From the NCBI RefSeq assembly GCF_041435055.1, contig NZ_CP108002.1, forward strand, positions 2,728,001 through 2,792,000: a DNA stretch of 64,000 bases, read 5' to 3'. The stretch's first letter is position 1. Each line of letters begins with the position of its first letter. The notes below the pieces were generated by a model. It saw nothing but the letters and a program-made list of their open reading frames with translations. It was not told the DNA's origin and did not search any database. This stretch comes from Streptomyces sp. NBC_00341. Its GTDB lineage: Bacteria > Actinomycetota > Actinomycetes > Streptomycetales > Streptomycetaceae. This document shows, piece by piece, positions 7,889 to 16,935 of this stretch. Both the position numbers and the translations under genes were made by a program.

Positions 7889-9961
7889 GTGCAACCACTC
7901 CCCCCGCTCCTGCGGTACGCCGCGCACGCCCTCCCCCTCGCCGTACTGGCCGCGTCCTTCGCCGCCCAGGCTGCCGCGGCCGCCGTCCCGCACCTCGCGC
8001 TGCTGGCCACCGCGACGGCCGCCAACCTGCTGGCCGAGGCAGCCCTGCACCGGTGGCGGCCCGGCCAGGTCTCGTTGCTCGCCAAGGTCAGGGCCGATGT
8101 CATGGTGCGTCGGCTGACCTGCGATTTCCTGCTGATCGTGGGGCTGCTCCGGCTCGGCGGCGACCACCGCGAAACGGTCTACCTTCCGCTCGTCCTCGGC
8201 CTGCTCCTCTTCTACGCGCTCCACTTCGCCGGCCACGCGGCGGCGATCCGGGTGCGCGGTGCGCGGACCCTGCCGCTGCTCACCCGCAATATCGACGCCT
8301 CCGCCCTGGGCATCACCCCGGCGCCCCCGGCCCTGCTGATGCGCCGGCACGGGCCGCGGCTGCTGCTGTTCGGGCTGCCCGCGACCGCGGGCCTGCTGGT
8401 GACGGCCGCGAGCGACGAGCCGGAGTTCGGCGCGGCGGGCATCGCGCTGTCGGCCGTCCTCGCCGCCCTCGCGCTGGCCCGGCTGGTGCGGTGCCTGGTC
8501 CGGCGCCGCCCCGCGTCGCCCCAGGAGGTGCTGGACTGGTTCGACGGCTGGCTCGCGGAGTACCGGCCGACCGTCGGCATGTACTTCTCCGGCGGCGTCT
8601 CGTCCGCGTACCAGGCCAACATGTGGCTCGACGCGCTGTCCGGACTCGACGGCCGCCCGGTGATCGTGCTGCGCGAGCGCTTCATGATGCAGCGCATCGG
8701 CGCCACGGACATCCCCATCGTGTGCATCCCCAAGGTCGCCCAGCTGCTCCGTCTGGAGCACTCCACCCTGAAGCTGCTGATCCACCCCGCCAACTCCGGC
8801 AAGACCTCGCAGGTCCTGCGGATCCCGTCGATCAAACACGCCTTCGTCAACCACGGCGAGAGCGACAAGCTCTCCAGCTGCAACCCGTACGCGAAGGCGT
8901 ACGACGAGGTGTGGGTCGCCGGACCGGCGGCGCGCGAACGCTACGCGCTGGCCGACGTCGGCATCGAGGACCGCGACGTGGTGGAGATCGGCCGCCCCCA
9001 GCTCGCCCCGATCGCCCCGTACGCGGGCCCGCCCGCCGGTCCGTACACGACCGTGCTCTACGCCCCCACCTGGGAGGGCTGGGACGGCAATCCGGGAAAC
9101 ACCTCGATCGTCCTGGCCGGCGAGAACATCGTCCGGGCGCTGCTGCGCGACCCGGCCGTCCGGCTCCTCTACAAGCCGCACCCGATGACCGGCTCCGTCG
9201 ACCCCCGGGCCGCCGCCGCCGACGCCCGCGTCCAGGCCCTGATCCACGAGGCCAACCGCGCCCGCACCGGCCCGCGCCCCGGTCCGCAGGCCGCCGCCGA
9301 GCCGGCCCGCCGGGCCGCGGAGCTGAAGGCGCTGACCACCGCCTCGTTCCGGGACGACGCGGACGACGCGGAACGCATGCTGGTGCAGAGCACGCCGGAG
9401 CCCGGCCGGGCCGAGGCGGTCGCCGCCGCGACGGCGGCCTGGGAAGCGGCCCACTGGGCGTCGCTCCCGCCGGCGGAGCACCAGGTCATCACGGCCTCGC
9501 AGCCCGCGCTGTACTCCTGCTTCAACGAGGCGGACCTGCTGATCAGCGATGTGTCGAGCGTGGTCACGGACTACCTGGCGGCCGAGAAGCCGTACGCCGT
9601 CGCGAACACCGGCGAGCTGTCCCAGGAGCAGTTCCGCGAGGCGTTCCCGACGGTCCGGGCGGCGACGATCCTGACGCCGGACGCGGCCGGTGTCGCCGCC
9701 CTCCTCGACTCGGTACGCCACCCCGCCGGCGACGGGCTTGCCGCCGCCCGCGCCGGTCTGAAGCTCCATCTCCTGGGCCGCTGCGACCCGCCCTCCCACG
9801 CACGCTTCAACGAGGCCGCCCTCGGGCTGTGCGAGATCGCGGACGAGCACCGCGTACGGATGGCGCGCCGGCTGCTCCCGGGGATACCGGCACAGCGGGG
9901 CGCGCCGGCGGAGGCCGACGCGGCGGGCGAGGAAGCGCTGGAGCCCGCACCGGAGGGATAG
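7889..9961 (+). CDS. Membrane-anchored CDP-glycerol glycerophosphotransferase-like (TagF-type) glycosyltransferase
   Basis: The 690-residue protein starts at GTG 7889 with GGAG seven bases upstream. Residues ~10-205 form about five or six hydrophobic segments. Residues ~215-670 form a soluble GT-B-like domain with the TagF-family features: MYFSGGVSSAYQANMWLDAL, FVNHGESDKLSS, VLYAPTWEGWDGNPGNTS, LLYKPHPMTG and LLISDVSSVVTDYLAAEKP. Such enzymes add polyol-phosphate or glycosyl-phosphate units to wall polymers at the inner membrane face. The insertion AAEPARRAAELKALTTASFRDD near residue 480 is unusual. The gene is divergent from rmlA, converges on galE and is followed by a terminator. The substrate is not predictable; a wall or spore glycopolymer is inferred from context. 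Confidence 0.75.
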   Translation: MQPLPPLLRYAAHALPLAVLAASFAAQAAAAAVPHLALLATATAANLLAEAALHRWRPGQVSLLAKVRADVMVRRLTCDFLLIVGLLRLGGDHRETVYLPLVLGLLLFYALHFAGHAAAIRVRGARTLPLLTRNIDASALGITPAPPALLMRRHGPRLLLFGLPATAGLLVTAASDEPEFGAAGIALSAVLAALALARLVRCLVRRRPASPQEVLDWFDGWLAEYRPTVGMYFSGGVSSAYQANMWLDALSGLDGRPVIVLRERFMMQRIGATDIPIVCIPKVAQLLRLEHSTLKLLIHPANSGKTSQVLRIPSIKHAFVNHGESDKLSSCNPYAKAYDEVWVAGPAARERYALADVGIEDRDVVEIGRPQLAPIAPYAGPPAGPYTTVLYAPTWEGWDGNPGNTSIVLAGENIVRALLRDPAVRLLYKPHPMTGSVDPRAAAADARVQALIHEANRARTGPRPGPQAAAEPARRAAELKALTTASFRDDADDAERMLVQSTPEPGRAEAVAAATAAWEAAHWASLPPAEHQVITASQPALYSCFNEADLLISDVSSVVTDYLAAEKPYAVANTGELSQEQFREAFPTVRAATILTPDAAGVAALLDSVRHPAGDGLAAARAGLKLHLLGRCDPPSHARFNEAALGLCEIADEHRVRMARRLLPGIPAQRGAPAEADAAGEEALEPAPEG

Positions 9962-9969
9962 CCGCGAGG

Positions 9970-9993
9970 GCCCGTGGGACCAAACCCACGGGC
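9970..9993. terminator. Hairpin between the convergent glycosyltransferase and galE genes
   Basis: Perfect 9-bp stem gcccgtggg/cccacgggc with a six-base loop starts eight bases after the stop codon at 9961. It can serve both convergent genes. Confidence 0.75.
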
Positions 9994-10022
9994 AACGCGC
10001 CTGCGCCGCCCGTGTGCCCGGT

Positions 10023-10994
10023 CTACGGGTGGCGCAGCCGCCAGCCCTGCCAGGCGGAGTCGATCATCTCGTCCACGCCGTACCGGGCCGACCAGCCCAG
10101 TTCCGCCCGGATCCGGTCGGCGGCCGCGACCACCCGCGCCGGGTCGCCGGGGCGGCGGGCGGTCACCTCGGGGGCGATGTCCCCGTTGTCCGTCACCTTG
10201 AGGATCCGGTCGACCATCTCCCGTACGGAACTGCCCTCACCGCGTCCGATGTTGAGCGTGAGATCCGTACCGCGCTCCGCCTCTTCGAGTCGGCGCGCGG
10301 CCGCGAGGTGGGCGGAGGCGATGTCCTCGACGTGGATGTAGTCGCGGACGCAGGTGCCGTCCGGCGTCGCGTAGTCGTCGCCGAAGATCCGGGGGGCCTC
10401 GCCGGCCTCCAGGCGCTCGAAGACCATCGGGATCAGGTTGAACACCCCGGCGTCGGCCAGCTCCGGCGACGCCGCACCGGCCACGTTGAAGTAGCGGAGC
10501 GAGGCGCAGCGCAGCCCGTGGGCGCGGGCGGCGGCGTGGATCAGCCACTCCCCGACGAGCTTGGTCTCGCCGTACGGGCTCATCGGCGCGCACGGGGTCT
10601 CCTCTGTGACGAGGGTGACATCGGGCATGCCGTAGACGGCGGCGGAGGAGGAGAACACCAGCCGGTCGACGCCCGCGTCGACCATGCTCTCCAGCAGCAC
10701 CTCAAGGCCCGTCACGTTCTCGCGGTAGTAGTGCAGGGGCCGCTCGACGGACTCGCCCACCTGCTTCTTGCCCGCGATGTGCACCACACCGGTCACCCCG
10801 TGCTCGCGGATCGCCGCGTCCAGGGCCGGGCGGTCCAGGACGCTGCCGGTCACCAGGGGCACCCCGGCGGGCACCTTCTCGGCGCTCCCGGTCGACAGGT
10901 CGTCGTACACGACGACCCGCTGACCGCCCGCGACCATCGCACGCACGACGTGTGCGCCGATGTATCCCGCTCCGCCCGTAACCATCCAGGTCAT
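10023..10994 (-). CDS. galE: UDP-glucose 4-epimerase
   Basis: GalE interconverts UDP-glucose and UDP-galactose. The 323-residue extended SDR has the NAD motif MVTGGAGYIGAHVV at the N-terminus, FSSSAAVYG (Ser117/118) and the YxxxK pair Tyr141/Lys145 in SPYGETKLVGEW, then LRYFNVAGA. One departure from the usual FAGLKAVGES loop is IAGKKQVGESVERPLHYY near residue 73. ATG at 10994 is chosen; the open frame that extends to 11423 crosses the divergent glycosyltransferase gene. With galU in the same region it could supply galactose donors for the polymer enzymes around it. Confidence 0.93.
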   Translation of the reverse strand: MTWMVTGGAGYIGAHVVRAMVAGGQRVVVYDDLSTGSAEKVPAGVPLVTGSVLDRPALDAAIREHGVTGVVHIAGKKQVGESVERPLHYYRENVTGLEVLLESMVDAGVDRLVFSSSAAVYGMPDVTLVTEETPCAPMSPYGETKLVGEWLIHAAARAHGLRCASLRYFNVAGAASPELADAGVFNLIPMVFERLEAGEAPRIFGDDYATPDGTCVRDYIHVEDIASAHLAAARRLEEAERGTDLTLNIGRGEGSSVREMVDRILKVTDNGDIAPEVTARRPGDPARVVAAADRIRAELGWSARYGVDEMIDSAWQGWRLRHP

Positions 10995-11199
10995 GTCGTG
11001 CGTCTCCCTGTCAGAGGCCAAACCCGTCCCGTTCACCCTACGTGCCCGGAAAGCCGGACCGCCGGGCCCGCCCTTGCCGCTCAAAGGTGGCTGACAGCAA
11101 TCAATTACGCTGTCCGGGTGCTGGACTCCGCCGCACTGTTCGGCGGTGCGCACCGCGCACCTCGCACACACCCTCGGCAGCTCTCTGGACTGGTGGACG

Positions 11200-13431
11200 A
11201 TGCCCCGACTGACACTCATCGTGCCTGCGTACAACGTGCAGGGGTACATCGGGGAGTGTCTCGACTCCGTGCTCCAGCAGGACTTCACCGACTTCGAGGT
11301 CATCGGCGTCGACGACTGCTCTCCGGACGGCTCCGGCGCGATCCTCGACACATACGCGGAACGCGACGCCCGCGTGCGTGTGCTCCACCTCACCGAGAAC
11401 GTGGGTCTGGGACACGCCCGCAACGCGGGGATGGACGAGGCGACCGGTGACTATCTGCTGTTCCTCGACAGCGACGACACCCTCGCCCCTGGTTCGCTGG
11501 CGGCCATCGCGGCGCGCCTCGACGCGACGGACGACCCGGACGTCCTGGTCTTCGACTACACCCGCACCTACTGGGACGGGCGGCTGCTGCGCAACAAGCG
11601 CGCGGAGCTGCTGGACGAGAGCGGTCCCGCCGTCTTCGCGCTGGCGGACCGGCCGCAGCTGCTGGACCTGCTGCAGATCGTGTGGAACAAGGCCTACCGC
11701 CGCGCGTTCGTCACCGGGCACGGTTTCCGCTTCCCGCCCGGCTACTACGAGGACGCTCCGTGGACGTTCTCCTCGCTGATCTCGGCGGAGACCATCGCCG
11801 TCCTGGACCGCTCCTGCGTGCTGTACCGGCAGCGGCGTGAGGGCGGGAACATCCTCCGCACGGTCAGCCGCAAGCACTTCGACGTCTTCGACCAGTACGA
11901 CCGCGTCTTCGCCTATCTGGACGCGCGGCCGGAGCTGGATTCCTGGCGCCCGGCGCTCTTCAGGAAGATGACCGACCACTTCCTGACCGTCCTGGAGAAG
12001 CCCGGCCGGCTGCCGCAGAGCGCCCGCGCCGAGTTCTTCCACCGCGCGGCCAAGGACTACCGCAGCCGCCTCCCGGAGGACTTCCAGCGGCCGCTGGGCG
12101 GCAAGGGCTACAAGTACGCCCTGCTCGGCCTCGACTCCTACCCGGCGCTGGTCGGCGTCACCCGGGTCAACAACGTGCGCAACCGGGCCAAGCTGGGCGG
12201 CCGGGCCCGGGTCGGCCGGGCCAAGCGCGCCGCGCTCGGCATGTTCTACAAGTCCCAGCTGCGCATGCCGCTGGACGACAAGCTCGCGGTGTTCTCCGCG
12301 TACTGGGGCCGCGGCTACTCCTGCAACCCCGCGGCCATCGAGGCGGAGCTGGGCCGGCTGGCCCCGGACATGCGCCGGGTCTGGGCGGTCAGGTCCGAGC
12401 ACCGCGACCGGGTGCCCAAGGGCGTCGAGGCCGTGGTGGTCGGGTCCCGCGAGTACTGGTCGGTGATGGCCCGCGCGAAGTACCTCACGAACAACGTGAA
12501 CTTCGGCGACACCGTGATCAAGCGCGACGGCCAGATCCATCTGCAGACCCACCACGGCACCCCGCTGAAGACGATGGGCCTCGACCAGGCCCAGTACCCC
12601 GCGTCCACCAGCATGGACATGGAGAAGCTGCTCCGCCGGTGCGACCGCTGGGACTACAGCCTGTCCGCCAACCGCTTCTCCACCACCGTGTGGGAGCGGG
12701 TGTACCCCTGCCGGTACACCTCGCTGGAGACCGGCTACCCGCGCAACGACGTACTCCTCAACGCCACCGCGGCGGACGTCTCACGGGCCCGGAGCGAGCT
12801 CGGCCTGGCGGACGGATCGACGGCCTTCCTCTACGCGCCGACCCACCGCGAGTACGAGAAGTCCTTCGCCCCGCGGCTCGACCTGCCGAGGCTGGCGGAG
12901 GAGCTGGGCCCCGACGTCACCCTGCTGGTGCGCGGCCACTACTTCTACAAGCCGACCGGCCGGCTCGCCGACCTCCAGGCCAGCGGCCGGATCATCGACG
13001 TCTCCGCGCACGGGAACGTCGAGCAGCTCTACCTCGCGGCGGACGCCCTGATCACGGACTACTCCTCGGCGATGTTCGACTACGCCAACCTGGACCGGCC
13101 GATCGTGATCTACGCCGACGACTGGGAGACCTACCGGGCCGTGCGCGGCACCTACTTCGACCTGATGGCCGAGCCCCCGGGCGCCGTGGCGACCAGCCAG
13201 GCGCAGCTCGCCTCCGTGCTGGGCTCCCGGGAGTGGCGGAGCGAGGAGTCGGCCGGGCTGCGCAAGGCGTTCCGGGAACGCTTCTGCGACTACGACGACG
13301 GGCGCGCCGCCGAACGCGTCGTGCGCCGGGTGTTCCTGGGCGAGGAGACGATGCTGCCCTACCTCCCGCTCGACGAGCGCACCCCGGCGCCCTCCCCCGC
13401 CGAGGCCCTGGAGCAGGCCGGCCGGTCCTGA
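11200..13431 (+). CDS. Two-domain GT2 glycosyltransferase / CDP-glycerol glycerophosphotransferase (TagF)
   Basis: The 743-residue protein fuses two catalytic modules. Residues 1-~230 are a GT-A family 2 transferase with LIVPAYNVQGYI, GVDDCSPDGS and the DxD-like FLDSDDTL (residues 89-96). Residues ~370-730 are a TagF-type polymerase with LQTHHGTPLKTMG, FLYAPTHRE, LLVRGHYFYKP and ITDYSSAMFDYANLDRPIVI. Such fusions build teichoic-acid-like chains with alternating glycosyl and polyol-phosphate units. The ATG at 11200 gives the usual MPRLTLIVPAYN start; an in-frame GTG at 11146 would add 18 residues. The gene is divergent from galE and ends before a strong terminator. Confidence 0.88.
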   Translation: MPRLTLIVPAYNVQGYIGECLDSVLQQDFTDFEVIGVDDCSPDGSGAILDTYAERDARVRVLHLTENVGLGHARNAGMDEATGDYLLFLDSDDTLAPGSLAAIAARLDATDDPDVLVFDYTRTYWDGRLLRNKRAELLDESGPAVFALADRPQLLDLLQIVWNKAYRRAFVTGHGFRFPPGYYEDAPWTFSSLISAETIAVLDRSCVLYRQRREGGNILRTVSRKHFDVFDQYDRVFAYLDARPELDSWRPALFRKMTDHFLTVLEKPGRLPQSARAEFFHRAAKDYRSRLPEDFQRPLGGKGYKYALLGLDSYPALVGVTRVNNVRNRAKLGGRARVGRAKRAALGMFYKSQLRMPLDDKLAVFSAYWGRGYSCNPAAIEAELGRLAPDMRRVWAVRSEHRDRVPKGVEAVVVGSREYWSVMARAKYLTNNVNFGDTVIKRDGQIHLQTHHGTPLKTMGLDQAQYPASTSMDMEKLLRRCDRWDYSLSANRFSTTVWERVYPCRYTSLETGYPRNDVLLNATAADVSRARSELGLADGSTAFLYAPTHREYEKSFAPRLDLPRLAEELGPDVTLLVRGHYFYKPTGRLADLQASGRIIDVSAHGNVEQLYLAADALITDYSSAMFDYANLDRPIVIYADDWETYRAVRGTYFDLMAEPPGAVATSQAQLASVLGSREWRSEESAGLRKAFRERFCDYDDGRAAERVVRRVFLGEETMLPYLPLDERTPAPSPAEALEQAGRS

Positions 13432-13457
13432 CGGCCCCGGCCTCCCGGAAAGCACGC

Positions 13458-13487
13458 GGTCCCGGCTCCCCAAGGGGAACCGGGACC
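13458..13487. terminator. Bidirectional terminator between the TagF fusion and obg
   Basis: A 14-bp stem with one mismatch (ggtcccggctcccc paired with ggggaaccgggacc) and a minimal loop lies 26 bases after the stop at 13431 and 20 bases before the end of obg on the other strand. There is no T-tract, as is common in Streptomyces. Confidence 0.8.
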
Positions 13488-13506
13488 TGCGGAGGCTTCT
13501 CGTCGC

Positions 13507-14946
13507 TTACGCGAACGGGTCGAACTCCTGGTACTCCTTGCTGACGTCGTCGCGCTCGTCCTCGCGGTCGCGACGGCGCTGCGCGGCCGGACGCGGCTCC
13601 TCCAGGCGGTGGTCCTCGCCTCGGCGGCCGAGCATCTCGGCGCCGGCCGTCACGGTCGGCTCCCAGTCGAAGACGACGGCGTTGTCCTCGGCGCCGATGG
13701 CCACTCCGTCGCCCGCGCGGGCGCCGGCCTTGCGGAGCGCGTCCTCGACACCGAGCCGGTTCAGCCGGTCCGCGAGGTAGCCGACGGCCTCGTCGTTGTT
13801 GAAGTCGGTCTGGCGCACCCAGCGCTCCGGCTTCTCGCCGCGCACCCGGTAGATGCCGTCGTCCTCCAGCTTCACGGTGAAACCGGCGTCGTCCACGGCC
13901 TTGGGCCGGATGACGATGCGGGTCGCCTCCTCCACCGGCTTCGCGGCGCGCGCCTCGGCGATGACGCCGGCCAGCGCGAAGGAGAGCTCCTTGAGCCCGG
14001 TGCGGGCGACGGCGGACACCTCGAAGACGCGGTAGCCGCGGGCCTCCAGATCCGGGCGGATCATCTCCGCGAGGTCCTGGCCGTCCGGGATGTCGATCTT
14101 GTTGAGGACGACGATGCGGGGCCGGTCCTCCAGACCGCCGTACAGCTTCAGCTCCTCCTCGATCATGTCGAGGTCGGAGAGCGGGTCACGGTCGGACTCC
14201 AGCGTCGCCGTGTCCAGTACGTGCACGAGGACCGAGCAGCGCTCGACGTGGCGCAGGAACTCCAGGCCGAGGCCCTTGCCCTGGCTGGCTCCCGGGATCA
14301 GGCCGGGGACGTCCGCGATGGTGTAGACGGTGGAGCCCGCGGTGACGACGCCGAGGTTCGGGACCAGCGTCGTGAACGGGTAGTCGGCGATCTTCGGCTT
14401 GGCGGCCGACAGGACCGAGATCAGCGAGGACTTGCCCGCGCTCGGGTAGCCCACCAGGGCCACGTCGGCGACGGTCTTGAGCTCCAGGACGATGTCCCGG
14501 CTCTCGCCGGGCTCACCGAGCAGCGCGAAGCCGGGGGCCTTGCGCCGGGCGGAGGCCAGCGCGCCGTTGCCGAGGCCGCCTCGGCCGCCCTGGCCGGCGA
14601 CGAACATGGTGCCCTGGCCGACCAGGTCCGCGAGGACGTTGCCGTCCGTGTCGAGCACGACGGTGCCGTCCGGCACGGGCAGGATCAGGTCCTGGCCCTC
14701 CTTGCCGGTGCGGTTGTCACCGGCACCGGGCTGGCCGTTGGTGGCCTTGCGGTGGGGGTGGTGGTGGTAGTCGAGCAGCGTGGTGACGGCCTGGTCGACG
14801 ATCAGGGTCACATCGCCGCCGCGGCCGCCGTTGCCGCCGTCCGGGCCGCCGAGCGGCTTGAACTTCTCACGGTGAACGGAGGCGCAGCCGTGGCCCCCGT
14901 TACCCGCGGCGGCATGCAGCTCGACGCGGTCCACGAAGGTGGTCAT
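13507..14946 (-). CDS. obgE: Obg family ribosome-associated GTPase
   Basis: Obg is an essential GTPase that helps assemble the 50S subunit and in Streptomyces affects aerial mycelium onset. The 479-residue protein has the glycine-rich Obg fold at residues 1-160 ([34 protein letters not shown]). The G domain follows with Walker [13 protein letters not shown] at 166-177, the switch [19 protein letters not shown] and NKID. A C-terminal OCT domain lies near 340-420 and an acidic/basic tail ends in [10 protein letters not shown]. It follows rplU and rpmA in the conserved order, separated from rpmA by a hairpin. Confidence 0.97.
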   Translation of the reverse strand: MTTFVDRVELHAAAGNGGHGCASVHREKFKPLGGPDGGNGGRGGDVTLIVDQAVTTLLDYHHHPHRKATNGQPGAGDNRTGKEGQDLILPVPDGTVVLDTDGNVLADLVGQGTMFVAGQGGRGGLGNGALASARRKAPGFALLGEPGESRDIVLELKTVADVALVGYPSAGKSSLISVLSAAKPKIADYPFTTLVPNLGVVTAGSTVYTIADVPGLIPGASQGKGLGLEFLRHVERCSVLVHVLDTATLESDRDPLSDLDMIEEELKLYGGLEDRPRIVVLNKIDIPDGQDLAEMIRPDLEARGYRVFEVSAVARTGLKELSFALAGVIAEARAAKPVEEATRIVIRPKAVDDAGFTVKLEDDGIYRVRGEKPERWVRQTDFNNDEAVGYLADRLNRLGVEDALRKAGARAGDGVAIGAEDNAVVFDWEPTVTAGAEMLGRRGEDHRLEEPRPAAQRRRDREDERDDVSKEYQEFDPFA

Positions 14947-15014
14947 GGTTGGAACCTCCAGTTACATACGTGCAGAAAAGTCTCGCTCGTGCCCTCTCAG
15001 GGGCAACACGCGAA

Positions 15015-15053
15015 AGGCGGACCCACTTCCCGAACAGGAAGTGAGGTCCGCCT
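15015..15053 (-). terminator. Hairpin between rpmA and obg (terminator or attenuator)
   Basis: Arms aggcggacccacttcc and ggaagtgaggtccgcct pair over 16 bases with one bulge around a 7-base loop. It lies between the rpmA stop (15085) and the obg start (14946), so it probably reduces ribosomal-protein transcription into obg. Confidence 0.75.
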
Positions 15054-15084
15054 CCACGTCAAACCGCTCGACGAGCGCCGAAAA

Positions 15085-15342
15085 TCAGCCGGCGATCGGA
15101 ACGATGTTCACGACCTTGCGGCCACGGTGCGTGCCGAACTCGACCGCACCGGCGGCGAGGGCGAACAGCGTGTCGTCGCCGCCACGGCCGACGCCCGTGC
15201 CCGGGTGGAAGTGGGTGCCGCGCTGGCGGACCAGGATCTCACCGGCGTTGACGGCCTGACCGCCGAAGCGCTTCACGCCGAGCCGCTGAGCATTGGAATC
15301 GCGCCCGTTCCGAGTGGACGATGCGCCCTTCTTATGTGCCAT
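15085..15342 (-). CDS. rpmA: 50S ribosomal protein L27
   Basis: L27 lies at the peptidyl transferase centre of the large subunit. The 85-residue protein begins [20 protein letters not shown], the conserved start that places the N-terminus near the tRNA acceptor ends, and continues [20 protein letters not shown] and [19 protein letters not shown]. There is no Firmicute-type cleavable N-terminal extension. It follows rplU by 14 bases and is co-transcribed with it. Confidence 0.98.
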   Translation of the reverse strand: MAHKKGASSTRNGRDSNAQRLGVKRFGGQAVNAGEILVRQRGTHFHPGTGVGRGGDDTLFALAAGAVEFGTHRGRKVVNIVPIAG

Positions 15343-15356
15343 GTCTCCTCAGTCCC

Positions 15357-15677
15357 TTACTTCGCAGCCGCGGGGATACCGGTGACCTTGATCGCCGTGT
15401 ACTGCTGGCGGTGACCCTGGCGACGGCGGTAGCCGGTCTTGTTCTTGTAGCGAAGGATGTCGATCTTCGCGCCCTTGTGGTGGTCCACGATCTCGGCCTG
15501 GACCTTGATGCCGTCAAGCACCCACGGGTCGCTGGTCACGGCGTCGCCGTCGACAACGAGCAGGGTAGAGAGCTCTACCGTGTCGCCAACACTGGCGGTG
15601 GGAATCTTGTCAACCTCAACGATGTCGCCGACAGCAACCTTGTGCTGGCGACCACCGCTGCGCACGATGGCGTACAC
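15357..15677 (-). CDS. rplU: 50S ribosomal protein L21
   Basis: L21 binds 23S rRNA in the large subunit. The 106-residue protein begins [18 protein letters not shown] and carries the C-terminal family signature [17 protein letters not shown]. It is the first gene of the rplU-rpmA-obg operon. About 160 bases of untranslated leader lie upstream, up to a terminator at 15837, and contain a short hairpin near 15765-15792. Confidence 0.98.
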   Translation of the reverse strand: MYAIVRSGGRQHKVAVGDIVEVDKIPTASVGDTVELSTLLVVDGDAVTSDPWVLDGIKVQAEIVDHHKGAKIDILRYKNKTGYRRRQGHRQQYTAIKVTGIPAAAK

Positions 15678-15801
15678 GCGGATCTCACTCTCACTCGAAG
15701 CGGAAACCCCTGAAGCCAGCCGCTCACACGGGTCCGGGGACCCGAGACGATCCGGATTGGACGAGCGGCCTCTCCCGTACGAGCGGGAGGTCAGTGCTCA
15801 G

Positions 15802-15831
15802 AGGTGTGGCGAAACAAACGCCGACGGTCAA
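15802..15831 (-). promoter_or_regulatory. rplU: Candidate rplU operon promoter
   Basis: On the minus strand TTGACC (15831-15826) is a good -35 box, with a weak -10-like ACACCT 18 bases downstream (15807-15802). It lies about 130 bases before the rplU start and just after the terminator of the upstream gene set. The -10 match is poor. Confidence 0.35.
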
Positions 15832-15836
15832 GATTA

Positions 15837-15871
15837 CGGGGCCCGGGACACCCCGGTCAAACCGGGCCCCG
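15837..15871 (-). terminator. Terminator of the galU / nucleotidyltransferase / dehydrogenase gene set
   Basis: Perfect 10-bp stem cggggcccgg/ccgggccccg with a 15-base loop starts three bases beyond the end of the dehydrogenase gene at 15874. It separates that gene set from the rplU promoter. Confidence 0.85.
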
Positions 15872-15873
15872 TT

Positions 15874-16935
15874 TCAGGCCCCGGCCGCTGCGACGTAGCC
15901 GGCGTAGGCCTCCCTGATCCCGTCCGGGGACAGGTTCAGGTGTTCCAGGATCGTGTACCGGCCCGGCCTGGTCCGGGGCGCGAACTCGACCACGGAGACG
16001 AACTCGTCCACGCTGAACCCGATCTCCTGCGCGGTGACCGGCAGGCCGTGGCGCCGCAGCGTCGCGGCCATCCGCGCGGACTCCTGGTGGGCGCCGCGCA
16101 GATACATGGCGAAAGCCGCGCCCAGTCCGCACTGCTCCCCGTGACTGGCCGCCCGCCGGGGGAACAGCAGGTCGAAGGCGTGGTTGATCTCGTGGCAGGC
16201 ACCGGAGGCGGGCCGGCTGTCGCCCGCCACCGACATCGAGATCCCTGTGAGCACCAGCCCCTCCGCCAGCACCTGGAGGAACCGGTCCTCGTCCAGGGAC
16301 CCGGGGTGGCGCAGCACGGCCTCGCCGGCCTGCCGGGCCATCGCCGCGGCCAGTCCGTCGATGTCCTCGCCGTTGACCCGGTGTGCGAGCTCCCAGTCCG
16401 CCACGGCGGAGATGTTCGAGAGCGCGTCCCCGATCCCGGACCGCACGAAGCGGACCGGGGCCTCACGGATGATGTCGAGGTCGATGACGACGGCGATCGG
16501 ATTCGGGACCCCGTAGGAGCCCCGGCCCGCGTCGTTGTCCAGCGTGGCCACCGGGGAGCACAGACCGTCGTGGGACAGGTTCGTCGCCACGGCGACCAGC
16601 GGCAGCCCGATGCGCGCCGCGGCGAACTTGGCACAGTCGATGATCTTGCCGCCGCCGAGGCCGACCACGGCGTCGTACCGACCTGACTTCATCTGCTCCG
16701 CCAGCTTGACGGCATCGTTCAGCGTGCCGCCGCCGACCTCGAACCAGGAGGCGCCGGGCAGGCTGGCCGACAGCCGCTCCCGCAGCGCCAGGCCGGAGCC
16801 CCCGCTGATCGCTATCGCCAGCTTCCCGGAACCCGAGATCCGCTGATCGGCCAGGACACCCGCCAGATCCGCCAGCGCGCCGGCCCGGATGTCGACGACG
16901 ACCGGCGCGGGGATCAGCCGGGTCAGTACTGGCAC
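15874..16935 (-). CDS. Iron-containing alcohol dehydrogenase family, sn-glycerol-1-phosphate dehydrogenase-like
   Basis: The 353-residue protein resembles the EgsA/AraM group of metal-dependent dehydrogenases that reduce dihydroxyacetone phosphate to sn-glycerol-1-phosphate. Visible motifs are VVGLGGGKIIDCAKFAA, VAVATNLSHDGLCSPVA and metal-site segments GACHEINHAFDLLF and SHGEQCGLGAAF. GTG at 16935 overlaps the end of the nucleotidyltransferase gene by 13 bases; the longer frame lies inside that gene. The tight overlap implies that the two proteins act in one pathway, plausibly making a polyol phosphate and its CDP- or other NDP-activated form. Exact substrates are not shown by sequence. Confidence 0.78.
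   Translation of the reverse strand: MPVLTRLIPAPVVVDIRAGALADLAGVLADQRISGSGKLAIAISGGSGLALRERLSASLPGASWFEVGGGTLNDAVKLAEQMKSGRYDAVVGLGGGKIIDCAKFAAARIGLPLVAVATNLSHDGLCSPVATLDNDAGRGSYGVPNPIAVVIDLDIIREAPVRFVRSGIGDALSNISAVADWELAHRVNGEDIDGLAAAMARQAGEAVLRHPGSLDEDRFLQVLAEGLVLTGISMSVAGDSRPASGACHEINHAFDLLFPRRAASHGEQCGLGAAFAMYLRGAHQESARMAATLRRHGLPVTAQEIGFSVDEFVSVVEFAPRTRPGRYTILEHLNLSPDGIREAYAGYVAAAGA

Noticed and set aside
7724..9850. A 708-residue minus-strand frame opposite the membrane glycosyltransferase
   Set aside because: It is an antisense shadow: Arg/Gly/Val-rich with no motifs, while the plus strand shows clear TagF features.
13609..15414. A 601-residue plus-strand frame opposite obg and rpmA
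   Set aside because: It runs through two genes with strong identities on the other strand and has no start signal.
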